Source of the DNA: Rhodonellum psychrophilum GCM71 = DSM 17998
GTDB taxonomy: Bacteria > Bacteroidota > Bacteroidia > Cytophagales > Cyclobacteriaceae
Direction: 5' to 3'
Length of the DNA: 64,000 nucleotides
NCBI RefSeq assembly: GCF_000381545.1
Contig: NZ_KB906676.1
Span: 228,030 to 292,029 of the forward strand
Both the position numbers and the translations under genes were made by a program. The notes beneath the pieces were generated by a model that was not told the origin of the DNA, did no database searches, and was given only the letters and a program-made list of their open reading frames with translations. This document shows, piece by piece, positions 44,922-54,386 of this stretch (positions within the stretch are counted from its first letter, which is position 1; each line of letters begins with the position of its first letter).

Positions 44922-45293
44922 ATGAAAATACTGGTTGTCGACGATGATGCTATCAATAGATTGATACTTCAAAAGTTGTTTGAGAAAGATAACAATATGG
45001 TTTTCACCGCTAAAAACGGACTTGAAGCCATGGAGATATTGTTGCGTGTGCCAGGGTTTAAGCTTGTCATAACCGATATCATGATGCCAGAGATGGATGG
45101 CATTCAGCTTTTGGCTGAAATCAAATTGAATAAATCCGTCAGCAACATCCCGATTATTGGGTTTACGGCAGGGGACATTGATTATTTCAGGAAATCGAGC
45201 TTAATTTCATTTGATCGGCTTTTACCCAAACCGATGGATTTTCATGAATTATTTGACATTGCAAAAGGGTTTTTAAATAAATCACTAAATTAA
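44922..45293 (+). CDS. single-domain response regulator (REC only)
   Basis: A 123-residue CheY-like receiver with acid pocket Asp 7 and Asp 8, phosphorylation site Asp 52 (VITDIMMPEMDG), switch Thr 82 (GFTAGD) and Lys 103 (LLPKP). It has no output domain and no histidine kinase gene is adjacent, so it is an orphan receiver whose partner kinase must be elsewhere. Confidence 0.92.
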   Translation: MKILVVDDDAINRLILQKLFEKDNNMVFTAKNGLEAMEILLRVPGFKLVITDIMMPEMDGIQLLAEIKLNKSVSNIPIIGFTAGDIDYFRKSSLISFDRLLPKPMDFHELFDIAKGFLNKSLN

Positions 45294-45400
45294 AGCCCTC
45301 ATAGCCAAACGAAATTATATTTTCCGTCGTTTGGTTAGTGTGTTATTGTCTTGCCAAAATGGGGAGATTTACTTTTCTAAATGGGAAAAAAATCAGGTTT

Positions 45401-45991
45401 GTGAAAAAATATTTTCTAGTAGTTTCGTTTTTGGGCATGATGGGATCCGCAATGGCTCAGGATTTTTCAATTGGTCCCAAAGTGGGAGTTTCCCAAGGGA
45501 ATATTGCCGTGAATGGGGAAGGATATTCATCAGGAGACAGTAAACTTGGATATCACGTTGGAGCTTTTGTCAGGATGGGTGGCAGTTCGTTCTTTATCCA
45601 ACCTGAATTTCTCTACACCAACACAGGGGGGCAAATAATTCAAAAAAATGACGCTGGAGAAGAGCGCAATATTGATGCGAGTTTCAATAGATTGGATATC
45701 CCCATGATGCTGGGATTTAAGGTCGCGAATTTTTTCAGGTTGCAAGCAGGCCCCATTGCAAGTATTTTATTGGATTACAAAATAGAGGACGCCGTTCAGG
45801 TGGCTCAGGATGTGGATTATAGAAATGCAACCATTGGATATCAAGCTGGGGTAGGCTTGGATATTGGCAATTTGATACTGGATTTGAAATACGAGAGTTC
45901 CTTGGGTAAAAACTCCAAGAGCGTAGCAGGTTTTGAAACCGACCAAAGGCAAAACCAAATTGTTTTGTCCGCTGGTTTTAGGCTTTTCTAA
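45401..45991 (+). CDS. PorT-like outer-membrane barrel protein
   Basis: A 197-residue protein (from GTG at 45401) with signal VKKYFLVVSFLGMMGSAMAQ and barrel strands DFSIGPKVGVSQGN, SSFFIQPEFLYTNTGG and FFRLQAGPIASILLDY, matching the OMP beta-barrel type 2 (PorT-like) family, ending FRLF. In-frame ATGs at 45338 and 45359 would add residues not typical of a signal peptide, so I prefer GTG. Function unknown. Confidence 0.78.
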   Translation: MKKYFLVVSFLGMMGSAMAQDFSIGPKVGVSQGNIAVNGEGYSSGDSKLGYHVGAFVRMGGSSFFIQPEFLYTNTGGQIIQKNDAGEERNIDASFNRLDIPMMLGFKVANFFRLQAGPIASILLDYKIEDAVQVAQDVDYRNATIGYQAGVGLDIGNLILDLKYESSLGKNSKSVAGFETDQRQNQIVLSAGFRLF

Positions 45992-46006
45992 AAAAGTTAA
46001 AACATA

Positions 46007-46046
46007 AAAAAAACCAGACCTGGGAAATTAAAGGTCTGGTTTTTTT
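46007..46046. terminator. bidirectional terminator
   Basis: AAAAAAACCAGACCT pairs with AGGTCTGGTTTTTTT around a 10-base loop, between the PorT-like gene (plus) and the BNR gene (minus). Confidence 0.9.
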
Positions 46047-46059
46047 ATGGTGTTGATTT

Positions 46060-48855
46060 TTACTTCACTTCAAATAGGCTTTCCTCGGAGCCTCCATAAT
46101 TCGAAATATTCAGTGTGTATTTACCTTTTGGAATCAATTCTTTGTCAAGTTTCAAATCCCACTCGGTCTTGTTGATTCCTTTTATGGCCGATTGGCTCCA
46201 AGACTTAACGGTTTCCTGTTTGTCATTTTTGATCACAAATTGGACAGTTCCTGCATTTTTTACATAATACAGAATGCCTTGTACAGGTTTGGGGCCTGAA
46301 TAACCTGGATTTGACCATCTCGGATTCAACCGGATTTCAGGGATCTCCAAGGAGAGAATTTCCTTTGTGTTTTTCCCGATTTTATGGAAATGTGAAAGGT
46401 CCATCACATAAACGCTTCTTCCGTGAGTAGCCACCACCAGATGATTTTCTTTCTCCTGAATGACCATGTCATAAATGGAAACGTTTGGCATAGTTCCTTG
46501 AACCAAAGAGAAATTTACGCCACCATCCAAGGAAATATAAAGGCCATGGTCGGTACCCAAATAGAGGATGTTTGGGTCCTTAAGATCCTCCTTGATGATA
46601 TTGGCACCTTCTGCAGGCAAGCTTGCGGAGATGGACGTCCATGTTTTTCCATAATCCCTACTCTGATATACAAAGGCAGTGAACTCATCAAACCTGTATC
46701 CTGTCAAAGTCACATAAACCAAACCCTCTTCATGCGAGGATGGCGTCACACTGCTCACCCAACGATTTTGAGGCAATCCTTTTGCAATATCGGTCCAAGT
46801 AATTCCATGGTCTTTGGTGATCCACAGATTGCCATCGTCTGAGCCAGCGTACATTACCCCATACTGTAATGGCGATTCTTCCAAGACAGTGAGTGTAGCA
46901 AAGGGGACATTACCGCTTTTCTGGTTTTTGGTCAGGTCAGGTGAAATGGTTTCCCAAGTGTCTCCACGGTCAAGGCTTCTGTACACGTACTGCGAGCCCA
47001 TATACAAGATGTCCTGATTGTGCTTGCTCAGCGTTGCGGGCGTTCTCCAATTCCATCGATTTGGTTTGTTTCCGATGTCATGTGATGGGGTTACTGATTT
47101 ACGTTCATTGGTAGAAGTATTGATTCTGAAATAATTACCAAATTGAAAACCCGTGTAAACGATATCATTTGTCCTGGTATCCACGGCTACCACCATTCCA
47201 TCTCCGCCCATTAGGGATTTCCATGGAACTTCAGGCTTATCTGTCGATTTCCCGTACCAAACGCCATTGTCCTGCATGCCCCCATAAATGTTGTATGGAC
47301 TGGCTTCATCCACCATCACAGAATAAAACTGGCTGATGGTCAACTGTTTGTTGAGATGGTCCCATCTTGCACCTCCTCCAAAAGTACTGTAAAGACCGCC
47401 ATCTGTTCCCAGAAGGATATGCTTTGCATCTTTTGGATTGATCCACATGGACTGATGATCGGAATGCACGTTCCCAATCGAATCCGTATTGGCAAATGAT
47501 TGGCCCCCATCCCTTGATACAAGCAATGGTACACCCAAAATAAACAATTCATTTTCATCCTCAGTACTTACTCGGACTTCTCCAAAATAGTAGCCATACG
47601 AATTGTACACACGGTCCAGCCCAGGTTGGTTGACTTTTTTCCAAGAGATACCAGAATCTTCAGACCGATAAACCTCAGCCCCGATCACTGAGCTGCTCAA
47701 CAATATTGAGTTGGCATCCTTTAGCTCACCATTATAGTTTGCGATCTGCGCCGGGGTTATTTTGCCCTGGCGCACCAGTCTTTTTATTTCCGATGCATTA
47801 TACTTTGTCGCGAATCGGTTGCTTCGCAAAAATTTATTCAGTTTTTCATCCTCAAGGTTCTCTATTTCCGAATTTGAAATCGTCAAAAAGCTCTCCAAGG
47901 TGAGGTCGTCCGTTTTTTCGGCGGGGGCTCTTGGTCCTTCCTGACTCTCTTTGGCTTTTTGATAATCGTGCAAAGCATACACTATTTTTGGGTTGGAAAG
48001 GCTGAAATCAAAACCGATTCTACCCACGAATTCATCCTGGGGGAATCCGTCCACCGCTTTTTTCCAAGTGTCTCCACCATCTACCGAACGCCAGATGGCA
48101 GACCCTTTTCCATTGCCTATAAAATCATGGGAGTGGCGCATGCGTTCCCATGAGGAAGCCAACATGACGTCGGGATTCGAAGGATCAATTTTGATATCAA
48201 TGATCCCGGTATTGTCGTCGATGGACAATGTTTTTTTCCAGGATTTTCCGCCATCGGTGGTTTTGTAAAGTCCTCTTTCGTCGTTTTTGGAATACAATGA
48301 GCCCATGGATCCGACCCAAACGATATCCGGATTACTGGGATGGATCTGGATTTGTCCAATATGCTGGGAAAAGGGAAGGCCCATAAATTCCCAATTTTTG
48401 CCGGCATCTGTGGATTTATACACCCCAGAACCTGCATAGGTGGATCTGCTGGAATTGTTTTCTCCCGTCCCCACCCATAGAATACTGTTGTCGGAAGGCG
48501 AAAGCGCCATGTCACCGATGCCAAGCGCACCTTGATGGTCAAAAATAGGAAGGAAGGATTGACCGTTGTCTTCCGTTTTCCAAACTCCACCCGAGGCGGC
48601 GGCGATATAGTAGGTTTTAAAATCCTGACTGACCTCAATGTCCACGATTCTACCACTGGTATTGGTAGGTCCCACATTTCTTACTGGGAATTGGGAGAAA
48701 GGTGTTTCCAGATTTAATTCTTGATGTTTTTTGACGGCTTCCTGAAGTGCCTTGGAGGTGGATGGTTTGATCTGTTGGGCATTTAGGGTGGGAATGCCCA
48801 TGCCAAATCCCATGCAGATGAACCATGCCCCTAATCGGCGTAGATTTGTATTCAT
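46060..48855 (-). CDS. secreted BNR/VPS10-type beta-propeller protein
   Basis: A 931-residue secreted protein: signal peptide (cut after TLNAQ, residue ~26), then many sialidase-like Asp-box repeats (GVWKTEDNGQSF, GVYKSTDAGKNW, GLYKTTDGGKSW, AIWRSVDGGDTW, EVYRSEDSGISW, YVYRSLDRGDTW) typical of VPS10/sortilin-type or glycosyl hydrolase propellers. The C-terminal ~100 residues look like a beta sandwich, not a T9SS sorting domain. It may be an enzyme or an adhesive scaffold. It is alone on its transcript. Confidence 0.8.
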   Translation of the reverse strand: MNTNLRRLGAWFICMGFGMGIPTLNAQQIKPSTSKALQEAVKKHQELNLETPFSQFPVRNVGPTNTSGRIVDIEVSQDFKTYYIAAASGGVWKTEDNGQSFLPIFDHQGALGIGDMALSPSDNSILWVGTGENNSSRSTYAGSGVYKSTDAGKNWEFMGLPFSQHIGQIQIHPSNPDIVWVGSMGSLYSKNDERGLYKTTDGGKSWKKTLSIDDNTGIIDIKIDPSNPDVMLASSWERMRHSHDFIGNGKGSAIWRSVDGGDTWKKAVDGFPQDEFVGRIGFDFSLSNPKIVYALHDYQKAKESQEGPRAPAEKTDDLTLESFLTISNSEIENLEDEKLNKFLRSNRFATKYNASEIKRLVRQGKITPAQIANYNGELKDANSILLSSSVIGAEVYRSEDSGISWKKVNQPGLDRVYNSYGYYFGEVRVSTEDENELFILGVPLLVSRDGGQSFANTDSIGNVHSDHQSMWINPKDAKHILLGTDGGLYSTFGGGARWDHLNKQLTISQFYSVMVDEASPYNIYGGMQDNGVWYGKSTDKPEVPWKSLMGGDGMVVAVDTRTNDIVYTGFQFGNYFRINTSTNERKSVTPSHDIGNKPNRWNWRTPATLSKHNQDILYMGSQYVYRSLDRGDTWETISPDLTKNQKSGNVPFATLTVLEESPLQYGVMYAGSDDGNLWITKDHGITWTDIAKGLPQNRWVSSVTPSSHEEGLVYVTLTGYRFDEFTAFVYQSRDYGKTWTSISASLPAEGANIIKEDLKDPNILYLGTDHGLYISLDGGVNFSLVQGTMPNVSIYDMVIQEKENHLVVATHGRSVYVMDLSHFHKIGKNTKEILSLEIPEIRLNPRWSNPGYSGPKPVQGILYYVKNAGTVQFVIKNDKQETVKSWSQSAIKGINKTEWDLKLDKELIPKGKYTLNISNYGGSEESLFEVK

Positions 48856-48997
48856 ATTTCTTGGTTTATTTTGAGATGAATATAAATAAAACCAGAATGA
48901 TTTCGTTTGAAATTTAGATAAAATGAGCTAAATGAGGATGGTAGGGGAAAGGGCGTTATAAAGGTAGGGTTATCAGATCCTCCAAAAACTGTCTTGT

Positions 48998-49030
48998 TTT
49001 GCGCGATCTCATTTCAATTTTCTATATTTG
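48998..49030 (+). promoter_or_regulatory. divIC promoter
   Basis: TTTG (48998-49001), 21 bases, TATATTTG (49023-49030), an exact TAnnTTTG. It lies 22 bases before the ATG at 49052 and rules out a start at the in-frame TTG at 49028. Confidence 0.75.
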
Positions 49031-49051
49031 TTTAAATTATCTACCAATCCC

Positions 49052-49339
49052 ATGGGCAAGTTTTTAAAATACTCCAAGAACTTTTATTTTGTTTTTACGC
49101 TACTGTTCATATTGTGGATGCTATTTATTGATTCCAATGACTTTGTCAGTCAGTTTAGATTGGGGTCAAAATTGAGCGAGTTGAAAAAGCAGAAAGAATT
49201 CTACCAAGATAAAAAGGAAGTCATCAAAGCGGACAGAGAGGAGCTGATGAGTAACAATGATCTTTTGGAGAAATTTGCACGAGAAAGGTATTTGATGAAA
49301 AGGAAAACCGAAGATTTGTATGTCATTGTCAAAGAATAA
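49052..49339 (+). CDS. septum formation initiator (DivIC/FtsB-like)
   Basis: A 95-residue protein with a single transmembrane helix (about 15-33) followed by a coiled coil with the LSELKKQKEFYQDKKE pattern and the conserved LLEKFARERYLMKR end of the DivIC/FtsB family. These divisome proteins link FtsL and FtsQ. The start is the ATG at 49052. It overlaps the next gene by 20 bases, so the two are co-translated. Confidence 0.88.
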   Translation: MGKFLKYSKNFYFVFTLLFILWMLFIDSNDFVSQFRLGSKLSELKKQKEFYQDKKEVIKADREELMSNNDLLEKFARERYLMKRKTEDLYVIVKE

Positions 49340-49880
49340 AGGATTTTTAAATATTGTATTTGTAGGAATGTTTTTTTTGTTTGGGATCAGTGAAGGATTC
49401 TCTCAAAGAGAATATGACCCAGAAATGAAGCCTCCGATAAAGGACAGGTTGTACTATGGCGGAAATTTTGCCGCACAATTCGGGACCATTACCTTTATTG
49501 ATGTTTCTCCACTGGTGGGAATAATGCTCACTGAAAAATTCTCAGGAGGGGTGGGCATGACCTACCAATACTTCAATAATAAAAGATTTCCAGGGGGGGA
49601 TAGTAATCTTTATGGTGGAAGGACTTTTTTGAGATACAATGTTTTTCCCAATATTTTTGCCCATACGGAATATGAAGCCCTGAATTTTGATCTTTACAAT
49701 AATAGGACGGAGGTTTTTGAAAGGCAGTGGGTCCCTTCTTTATTTGTAGGGGCGGGATATTTTGCCCCTTTTGGGAATAGAGGTGGTGCAAATTTCACCT
49801 TCCTCTACAATCTTCTTTACGATAACCAAAGATCTCCATACAATGAACCTTATGTCATAAGGGTGGGTTTTGTGTTGTAA
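49320..49880 (+). CDS. outer-membrane barrel protein, unassigned
   Basis: A 186-residue protein with a signal peptide (residues 1-29, cut near GFSQ) and alternating strands such as DRLYYGGNFAAQFGTITF, ending VIRVGFVL. The form suggests an 8-strand outer-membrane barrel. It overlaps the divIC-like gene by 20 bases and precedes cysE by 20 bases. Family not recognised. Confidence 0.72.
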   Translation: MSLSKNKGFLNIVFVGMFFLFGISEGFSQREYDPEMKPPIKDRLYYGGNFAAQFGTITFIDVSPLVGIMLTEKFSGGVGMTYQYFNNKRFPGGDSNLYGGRTFLRYNVFPNIFAHTEYEALNFDLYNNRTEVFERQWVPSLFVGAGYFAPFGNRGGANFTFLYNLLYDNQRSPYNEPYVIRVGFVL

Positions 49881-49900
49881 TTTCCCCTTTATTTGTAATC

Positions 49901-50743
49901 ATGAAAACCCTTGTCGATAAAATTTTCAAATCTCATCAGGAATGTTCAAAATGTCCATCTCCCAAATTGATTCATGATTTTTTCGAGGAACTTCTGGGAG
50001 TGCTTTTCCCAGAATATGCTGTGGAAATTTTGCATGAAAAAACGCAAATTGAGTCCAGATTGGAGGACCTTAAAGACAGATTTTCAACTATCTTGACCAA
50101 TAACCCTCATCTTCACAGAGGAGAGGGACAAAAATTGGCAGAAACCTTTTTTTACGATCTTGGTCAGGTTTATGATTTGATCCATCAGGATGTGGATGCG
50201 ATGTTTGCAGGAGATCCGGCGGCAAAATCACGCACTGAAATACTCAGGAGTTACCCGGGCTTTTATTCCATAGCAGCTTACAGAATAGCCAATCTCCTTT
50301 TCAAAGCCGGAATCTTCATGATCCCAAGAATGATCACGGAATTTGCCCATGGCAGGACGGGCATTGACATTCATCCTGGTGCCAATATAGGAAACCACTT
50401 TTGTATCGATCATGGGACGGGTGTGGTGATCGGGGAAACTACGCGCATTGGCAATCACGTTAAAATTTACCAAGGTGTCACCCTTGGAGCGCTCAGTGTA
50501 AACAAAGAAGATGCTGATAAAAAAAGACATCCCACGATAGAAGATAATGTTGTGATCTATGCAGGGGCTACCATTCTTGGGGGGGAAACCATTATTGGAA
50601 AAGGATCTGTTGTGGGTGGAAATGTATGGCTGACCAAGAGCATTCCCCCAAACAGCAAGATCTATTACCAAACCAAAATGTATGTGGATGGAACGGATTC
50701 AACGGATATGTACATTTTAAAAACCGGAAATGAAATTATTTGA
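49901..50743 (+). CDS. cysE: serine O-acetyltransferase
   Basis: Acetylates serine with acetyl-CoA to O-acetylserine for cysteine synthesis; 280 residues. An N-terminal helical domain (about 1-130) precedes a left-handed beta helix with HPGANIGNHFCIDHGTGVVIGET and GGNVWLTKSIPPNSK; the catalytic His is in IDHGTGVV (near 170). The gene runs 14 bases into cysM, so the pair is translationally coupled. Confidence 0.93.
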   Translation: MKTLVDKIFKSHQECSKCPSPKLIHDFFEELLGVLFPEYAVEILHEKTQIESRLEDLKDRFSTILTNNPHLHRGEGQKLAETFFYDLGQVYDLIHQDVDAMFAGDPAAKSRTEILRSYPGFYSIAAYRIANLLFKAGIFMIPRMITEFAHGRTGIDIHPGANIGNHFCIDHGTGVVIGETTRIGNHVKIYQGVTLGALSVNKEDADKKRHPTIEDNVVIYAGATILGGETIIGKGSVVGGNVWLTKSIPPNSKIYYQTKMYVDGTDSTDMYILKTGNEII

Positions 50744-51608
50744 ACTCATAGGCAACACGCCATTGGTGGAGTTGATCCAAATCCCAGTCAAGCCCAAAGT
50801 CTCTATTTTTTGCAAACTTGAAGGACAAAATCCAGCGGGCAGCGTAAAAGACCGTGCAGCCTACAACATGATCAGTAAAGCCCTTGAAAGAGGAGATGTG
50901 AAAAAAGGAGATCAGTTGGTTGAGGCAACCAGCGGAAACACAGGCATCGCTTTGGCTATGGTGGCAAATATATTGGGCGTGAAAATGACCTTGATCATGC
51001 CTGATAATTCTACCAAAGAGAGAGTGATTTCGATGGAGGCTTATGGTGCCAAGGTCATTCTGACCCCAGCAGCGAAAACCATTGAATATTCCCGGGAATT
51101 GGCCGAAGAGATGGCCGAAAATGAAGGGTATTTTATGCTTAACCAATTTTCCAACCCTGACAATTATCTGGCACATTATTCGACTACAGGGCCGGAAATA
51201 TGGAAAGATACGGCAGGGAAAATCACACATTTTATTTCGGCGATGGGTACTACCGGTACCATTATGGGGGTCTCAAAATTCCTGAAAGAACAAAATCCCG
51301 ATATCCAAATTGTGGGAACCCAGCCCACCAATGGGTCAAATATCCCAGGAATCAGAAGATGGTCGCCCGAGTTTTTGCCAAAGATTTTTGACCCGACAAG
51401 AGTGGATAGAATCGTAGACGTCAGTGAGCTCGAGGCTACCATGATGACCAGAAGAATGGCGAAAGAAGAAGGAATTCTTGCTGGTATGAGCAGTGGTGGA
51501 GCTTTGTTCGCTGCGCTAAAAATAGCAGAAGAGCTGGAGTCGGGCTTGATTGTATGTATTACCTGTGACAGGGGAGACCGATATTTGAGCTCCGATTTAT
51601 TTGGATAA
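50730..51608 (+). CDS. cysM: cysteine synthase
   Basis: PLP-dependent O-acetylserine sulfhydrylase of 292 residues, adding sulfide to O-acetylserine. The PLP lysine is in GSVKDRAAYN (Lys 40), with TSGNTGIALA near 67 and GTTGTIMGVSKFL near 170. The sequence is nearer to CysM (type B) than CysK. It starts inside the end of cysE (14-base overlap) and is followed by a bidirectional terminator. Confidence 0.93.
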   Translation: MKLFELIGNTPLVELIQIPVKPKVSIFCKLEGQNPAGSVKDRAAYNMISKALERGDVKKGDQLVEATSGNTGIALAMVANILGVKMTLIMPDNSTKERVISMEAYGAKVILTPAAKTIEYSRELAEEMAENEGYFMLNQFSNPDNYLAHYSTTGPEIWKDTAGKITHFISAMGTTGTIMGVSKFLKEQNPDIQIVGTQPTNGSNIPGIRRWSPEFLPKIFDPTRVDRIVDVSELEATMMTRRMAKEEGILAGMSSGGALFAALKIAEELESGLIVCITCDRGDRYLSSDLFG

Positions 51609-51614
51609 AAAAAT

Positions 51615-51655
51615 AAACCCCAAAAAACCAAGCAGTCTTCTGGGGTTTGATTTTT
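51615..51655. terminator. bidirectional terminator after cysM
   Basis: AAACCCCA pairs with TGGGGTTT around an 18-base loop, between converging genes; T6 is present on the plus side. Confidence 0.8.
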
Positions 51656-51674
51656 TCAGGGACAACAAGATCCC

Positions 51675-52403
51675 CTAGAATTGAATGAAATTGGTGAGCA
51701 GTTGGAGACTGAGTTGTTTGTCACCACTTGCCTGGCTTTTTTGTCCTCGAAGAACCAGGGTATAAACTCTTTTTCCCTTGATTTCCACATCATTGGCACT
51801 TACCAATATTTCATTGGTAATTTTTGATTTGACGGTGATGTCCAGAATACCTTTTTCGAAATTCACAAAATCACTCGCGTTTAAGAAATCCGATGTATCT
51901 CCAAAAGGTCCTGCTGTTCCAGAAATCTCGACCTCAATATCCGCGGCATCGGGAGAAAGGTGGACAAATCTGATTTTTGCATTGTTTGCGGTGGGGGTTT
52001 CCCAATCATCCTCCAAAACCAATGTTTTCAGGTTGCTCGACAAATCAGAGATGAAAATGGAATAAGTTTTATCCGCTTCGAATGTGATTTCAGAATCCAA
52101 TAAACTGTTTACTGCATTTGGGGGAGTGAACCTGAAATTCCTTTTTCCTAGAAAAAATGGTTGATAGGGTAATGTTTCATTGTAATTCAAGGGATTGTTG
52201 TTGATTTTTCTGCCATCAACGAAAATATCCAATCCAGGTGCATCTGGAGAACCATGGTAAAAGGATACATAAGCAGCGGGAGGAAGTGGATTGTCATCAT
52301 CATCATTCAGGCAAGCGGTCAAGAGGGTGGAAATTCCCAATACAAAAAGCAAGGAAAAGAACTTCCAGGTTTTGGCGCGCATCATTTTTTGCAATGGCTT
52401 CAT
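51675..52403 (-). CDS. DUF4397 lipoprotein
   Basis: Lipoprotein of 242 residues from the ATG at 52403: signal ends STLLTAC (Cys 31), followed by LNDDDDNP. YVSFYHGSPDAPGLDIFVDGRKI near residue 46 and KIRFVHLSPDAADIEVEI near 143 are the repeated core of DUF4397, a secreted/periplasmic family common in Bacteroidota with no known activity. The frame extends upstream to 52469; a start at 52430 is also possible. It is alone, converging with cysM. Confidence 0.85.
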   Translation of the reverse strand: MKPLQKMMRAKTWKFFSLLFVLGISTLLTACLNDDDDNPLPPAAYVSFYHGSPDAPGLDIFVDGRKINNNPLNYNETLPYQPFFLGKRNFRFTPPNAVNSLLDSEITFEADKTYSIFISDLSSNLKTLVLEDDWETPTANNAKIRFVHLSPDAADIEVEISGTAGPFGDTSDFLNASDFVNFEKGILDITVKSKITNEILVSANDVEIKGKRVYTLVLRGQKSQASGDKQLSLQLLTNFIQF

Positions 52404-52504
52404 TGTTTGGTTGAATTTGGCGTGGATCATTTTTTTATGTAATAACCTTATGGTACCATAACGTATCAAAATGCATAAATGCTACAGCAGGAGATGCTGT
52501 TTAA

Positions 52505-52590
52505 CCCGAAATATTCAATAGACTTTTTAGGGGTTCTGAAACTGCAAGAAAATCAGACTATTGGGAGACTAATTTCTGACAACATTAGGA
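52505..52590 (+). repeat. dispersed repeat copy C (partial, inverted)
   Basis: On the plus strand CCGAAATATTCAATAG, GAAACTGCAAGAAAATCAGACTATT and the GGGAGACTAA segment match the complement of copies A, B and D, so this is a truncated copy in the opposite orientation, about 85 bases. Confidence 0.7.
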
Positions 52591-52713
52591 TGAAGTTAGA
52601 AAAAATAAACAATATATTGATTATCAGGTAGATACGTCCTTGGATTGAGTTCGTAGTGGATGTCAAGGGTTAAAAAATATTAATGTGTACGAACATAAGG
52701 TAGGGAATTCAAT

Positions 52714-52748
52714 CTAAAAAAAAGCAGCCCTTGATATGGGCTGCTTCC
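52714..52748 (-). terminator. terminator after Gfo/Idh gene
   Basis: Minus strand: AAGCAGCCC pairs perfectly with GGGCTGCTT around a 7-base loop, then T8. Confidence 0.9.
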
Positions 52749-52759
52749 TGCATTTATGA

Positions 52760-54130
52760 TCATACTTTATTGGGTTCTGGATGTATCCAAGGGCTTCTAT
52801 AAGGCCTTCGCAACAAAGCGGTTGCTTCCGGATCACCGGGAATTTCCATTTTCACGGGGTCATAGATCAGTGGCCTCCCCAGTTCCATGGAAATATTGGC
52901 GAGAATACAAGAAGCGGATGAAATATGACCTTCCAAGATATCTGCTACAGGCTTTTCTCCGGATTCCATGGACTGGATTAGGTTTTGAAATTGCCTTCTG
53001 GTCGCAGGAGCAGCTTGGAGTTCAATTCGGTCCTCTTTCAAATCTTCGGGATATTCTTCTTTTTCATACAGAGCATCCCAGTGGATCTTTTCCCCATCTC
53101 CGTAAGGCGTGAAATCTGCACGCATCGGACTTCCTGCCAGCATCCCTTTTTCGCCAAAAATCTTGAATGCCCAAGGATAGTCAGGATCTACAGGATTGCC
53201 CCAGCTTCTGTGTTGCCATACCACATTCATTTCATTGTATTCAAAAAGGGCGGTTTGGGTATCTGAAATATTGGATTTCCCTTCTTTTTGGACATAAATT
53301 CCGCCAGTGGAGCTGATTTTGTTCGGCCAACCCAGGTCCAGCATCCAGCGGACACAGTCAAACATGTGCACGCACATATCTCCCATGATGCCATTTCCAT
53401 ATTCCATAAAAGTTCTCCACCAGCGGGTATGCGGGATTCCATCGTATGGCCGCAATGGTGCCGGACCTGTCCAGAGCTCATAATCCAAAAAATCCGGTAC
53501 AGGTTGCTCAGGGGGATTTCCATTGGCCTTCATGTGATAATAACAGCATATTTCCACATGTGAGATTTTGCCCAGCATTCCTCCTTCGATCACATTCTTT
53601 TTGGTTTCTATCAAATGGGGGGTGCTTCTTCGCTGAACACCCACCTGTACTTTTTTATTGTATTTTCTTGCAGCAGCGACTACCGCTTCTCCTTCAATGA
53701 CATCAACAGATATTGGCTTTTGAAGATACACATGCGCTCCAGATTGGATGGCGGCGATGGCTTGTAACGCATGCCAATGATCGGGTGTCCCGATAACCAC
53801 AATATCCAATTTGTGATTGGCGAGCAATTCTCTGTAATCCTTATAAAGCTTTGGCGTTTTTCCTGATTTTTGTCGTTTTGAGACCATTTCTCCGGCTTCC
53901 TTCAAAAGATTGCTGTCTACGTCGCAAAGCGCTTCCACTTCAACATCTGAAATTTGTATCAGTCGAAACAAGTCGCTTTTGCCGTACCAGCCTGTGCCAA
54001 TTAAGGCTACGCGAAGGGGCTTTTCCGTCTTGATGAAATCCATGCTCATCATGCCCATACTGGCCAAGACAAGTGTGGCGGCGGAACTTCCTTTCAAAAA
54101 TTGACGACGATTCAGGGATGTGGAATTCAT
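52760..54130 (-). CDS. Tat-exported Gfo/Idh/MocA-type oxidoreductase
   Basis: A 456-residue NAD(P)-dependent dehydrogenase-like protein. From the ATG at 54130 the N-terminus NSTSLNRRQFLKGSSAATLVLAS is a Tat signal (twin Arg), so it acts in the periplasm; an earlier start at 54154 would add eight residues. VALIGTGWYGKSDL is the nucleotide-binding Rossmann motif and LYLQKP-like VYLQKPISVD near 125 the catalytic Lys segment. Family members dehydrogenate sugars or sugar-like compounds; this protein is alone, without a DUF1080 partner beside it. Confidence 0.87.
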   Translation of the reverse strand: MNSTSLNRRQFLKGSSAATLVLASMGMMSMDFIKTEKPLRVALIGTGWYGKSDLFRLIQISDVEVEALCDVDSNLLKEAGEMVSKRQKSGKTPKLYKDYRELLANHKLDIVVIGTPDHWHALQAIAAIQSGAHVYLQKPISVDVIEGEAVVAAARKYNKKVQVGVQRRSTPHLIETKKNVIEGGMLGKISHVEICCYYHMKANGNPPEQPVPDFLDYELWTGPAPLRPYDGIPHTRWWRTFMEYGNGIMGDMCVHMFDCVRWMLDLGWPNKISSTGGIYVQKEGKSNISDTQTALFEYNEMNVVWQHRSWGNPVDPDYPWAFKIFGEKGMLAGSPMRADFTPYGDGEKIHWDALYEKEEYPEDLKEDRIELQAAPATRRQFQNLIQSMESGEKPVADILEGHISSASCILANISMELGRPLIYDPVKMEIPGDPEATALLRRPYRSPWIHPEPNKV

Positions 54131-54315
54131 AGGTTTTTGGGTTAATTTAGGCATGGATTTGAGATTACACCATTCAATTTACAAAAAGGTCAAAACCAAA
54201 CAAATCGGATTTGATGGGTGGTTGAAAGAAATGGGATATTGCAAAGGTTTTATGCGTAAAAACGTTTTTATATTTCCCCCTTGATAAAGGGGGGGGATAA
54301 AAAATAAAGCTACTA

Positions 54316-54362
54316 AAGTCAAGAGCCAATGAATCCTACTGTATTCATTGGCCCTTGACTCC
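54316..54362 (-). terminator. terminator after Ldh2-family gene
   Basis: AGTCAAGgGCCAATGAAT pairs with ATTCATTGGCtCTTGACT (one mismatch, 8-base loop) on the minus strand; the following T tract is broken. Confidence 0.7.
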
Positions 54363-54386
54363 GTGAAAATTTTGATTGTTTTTTTG

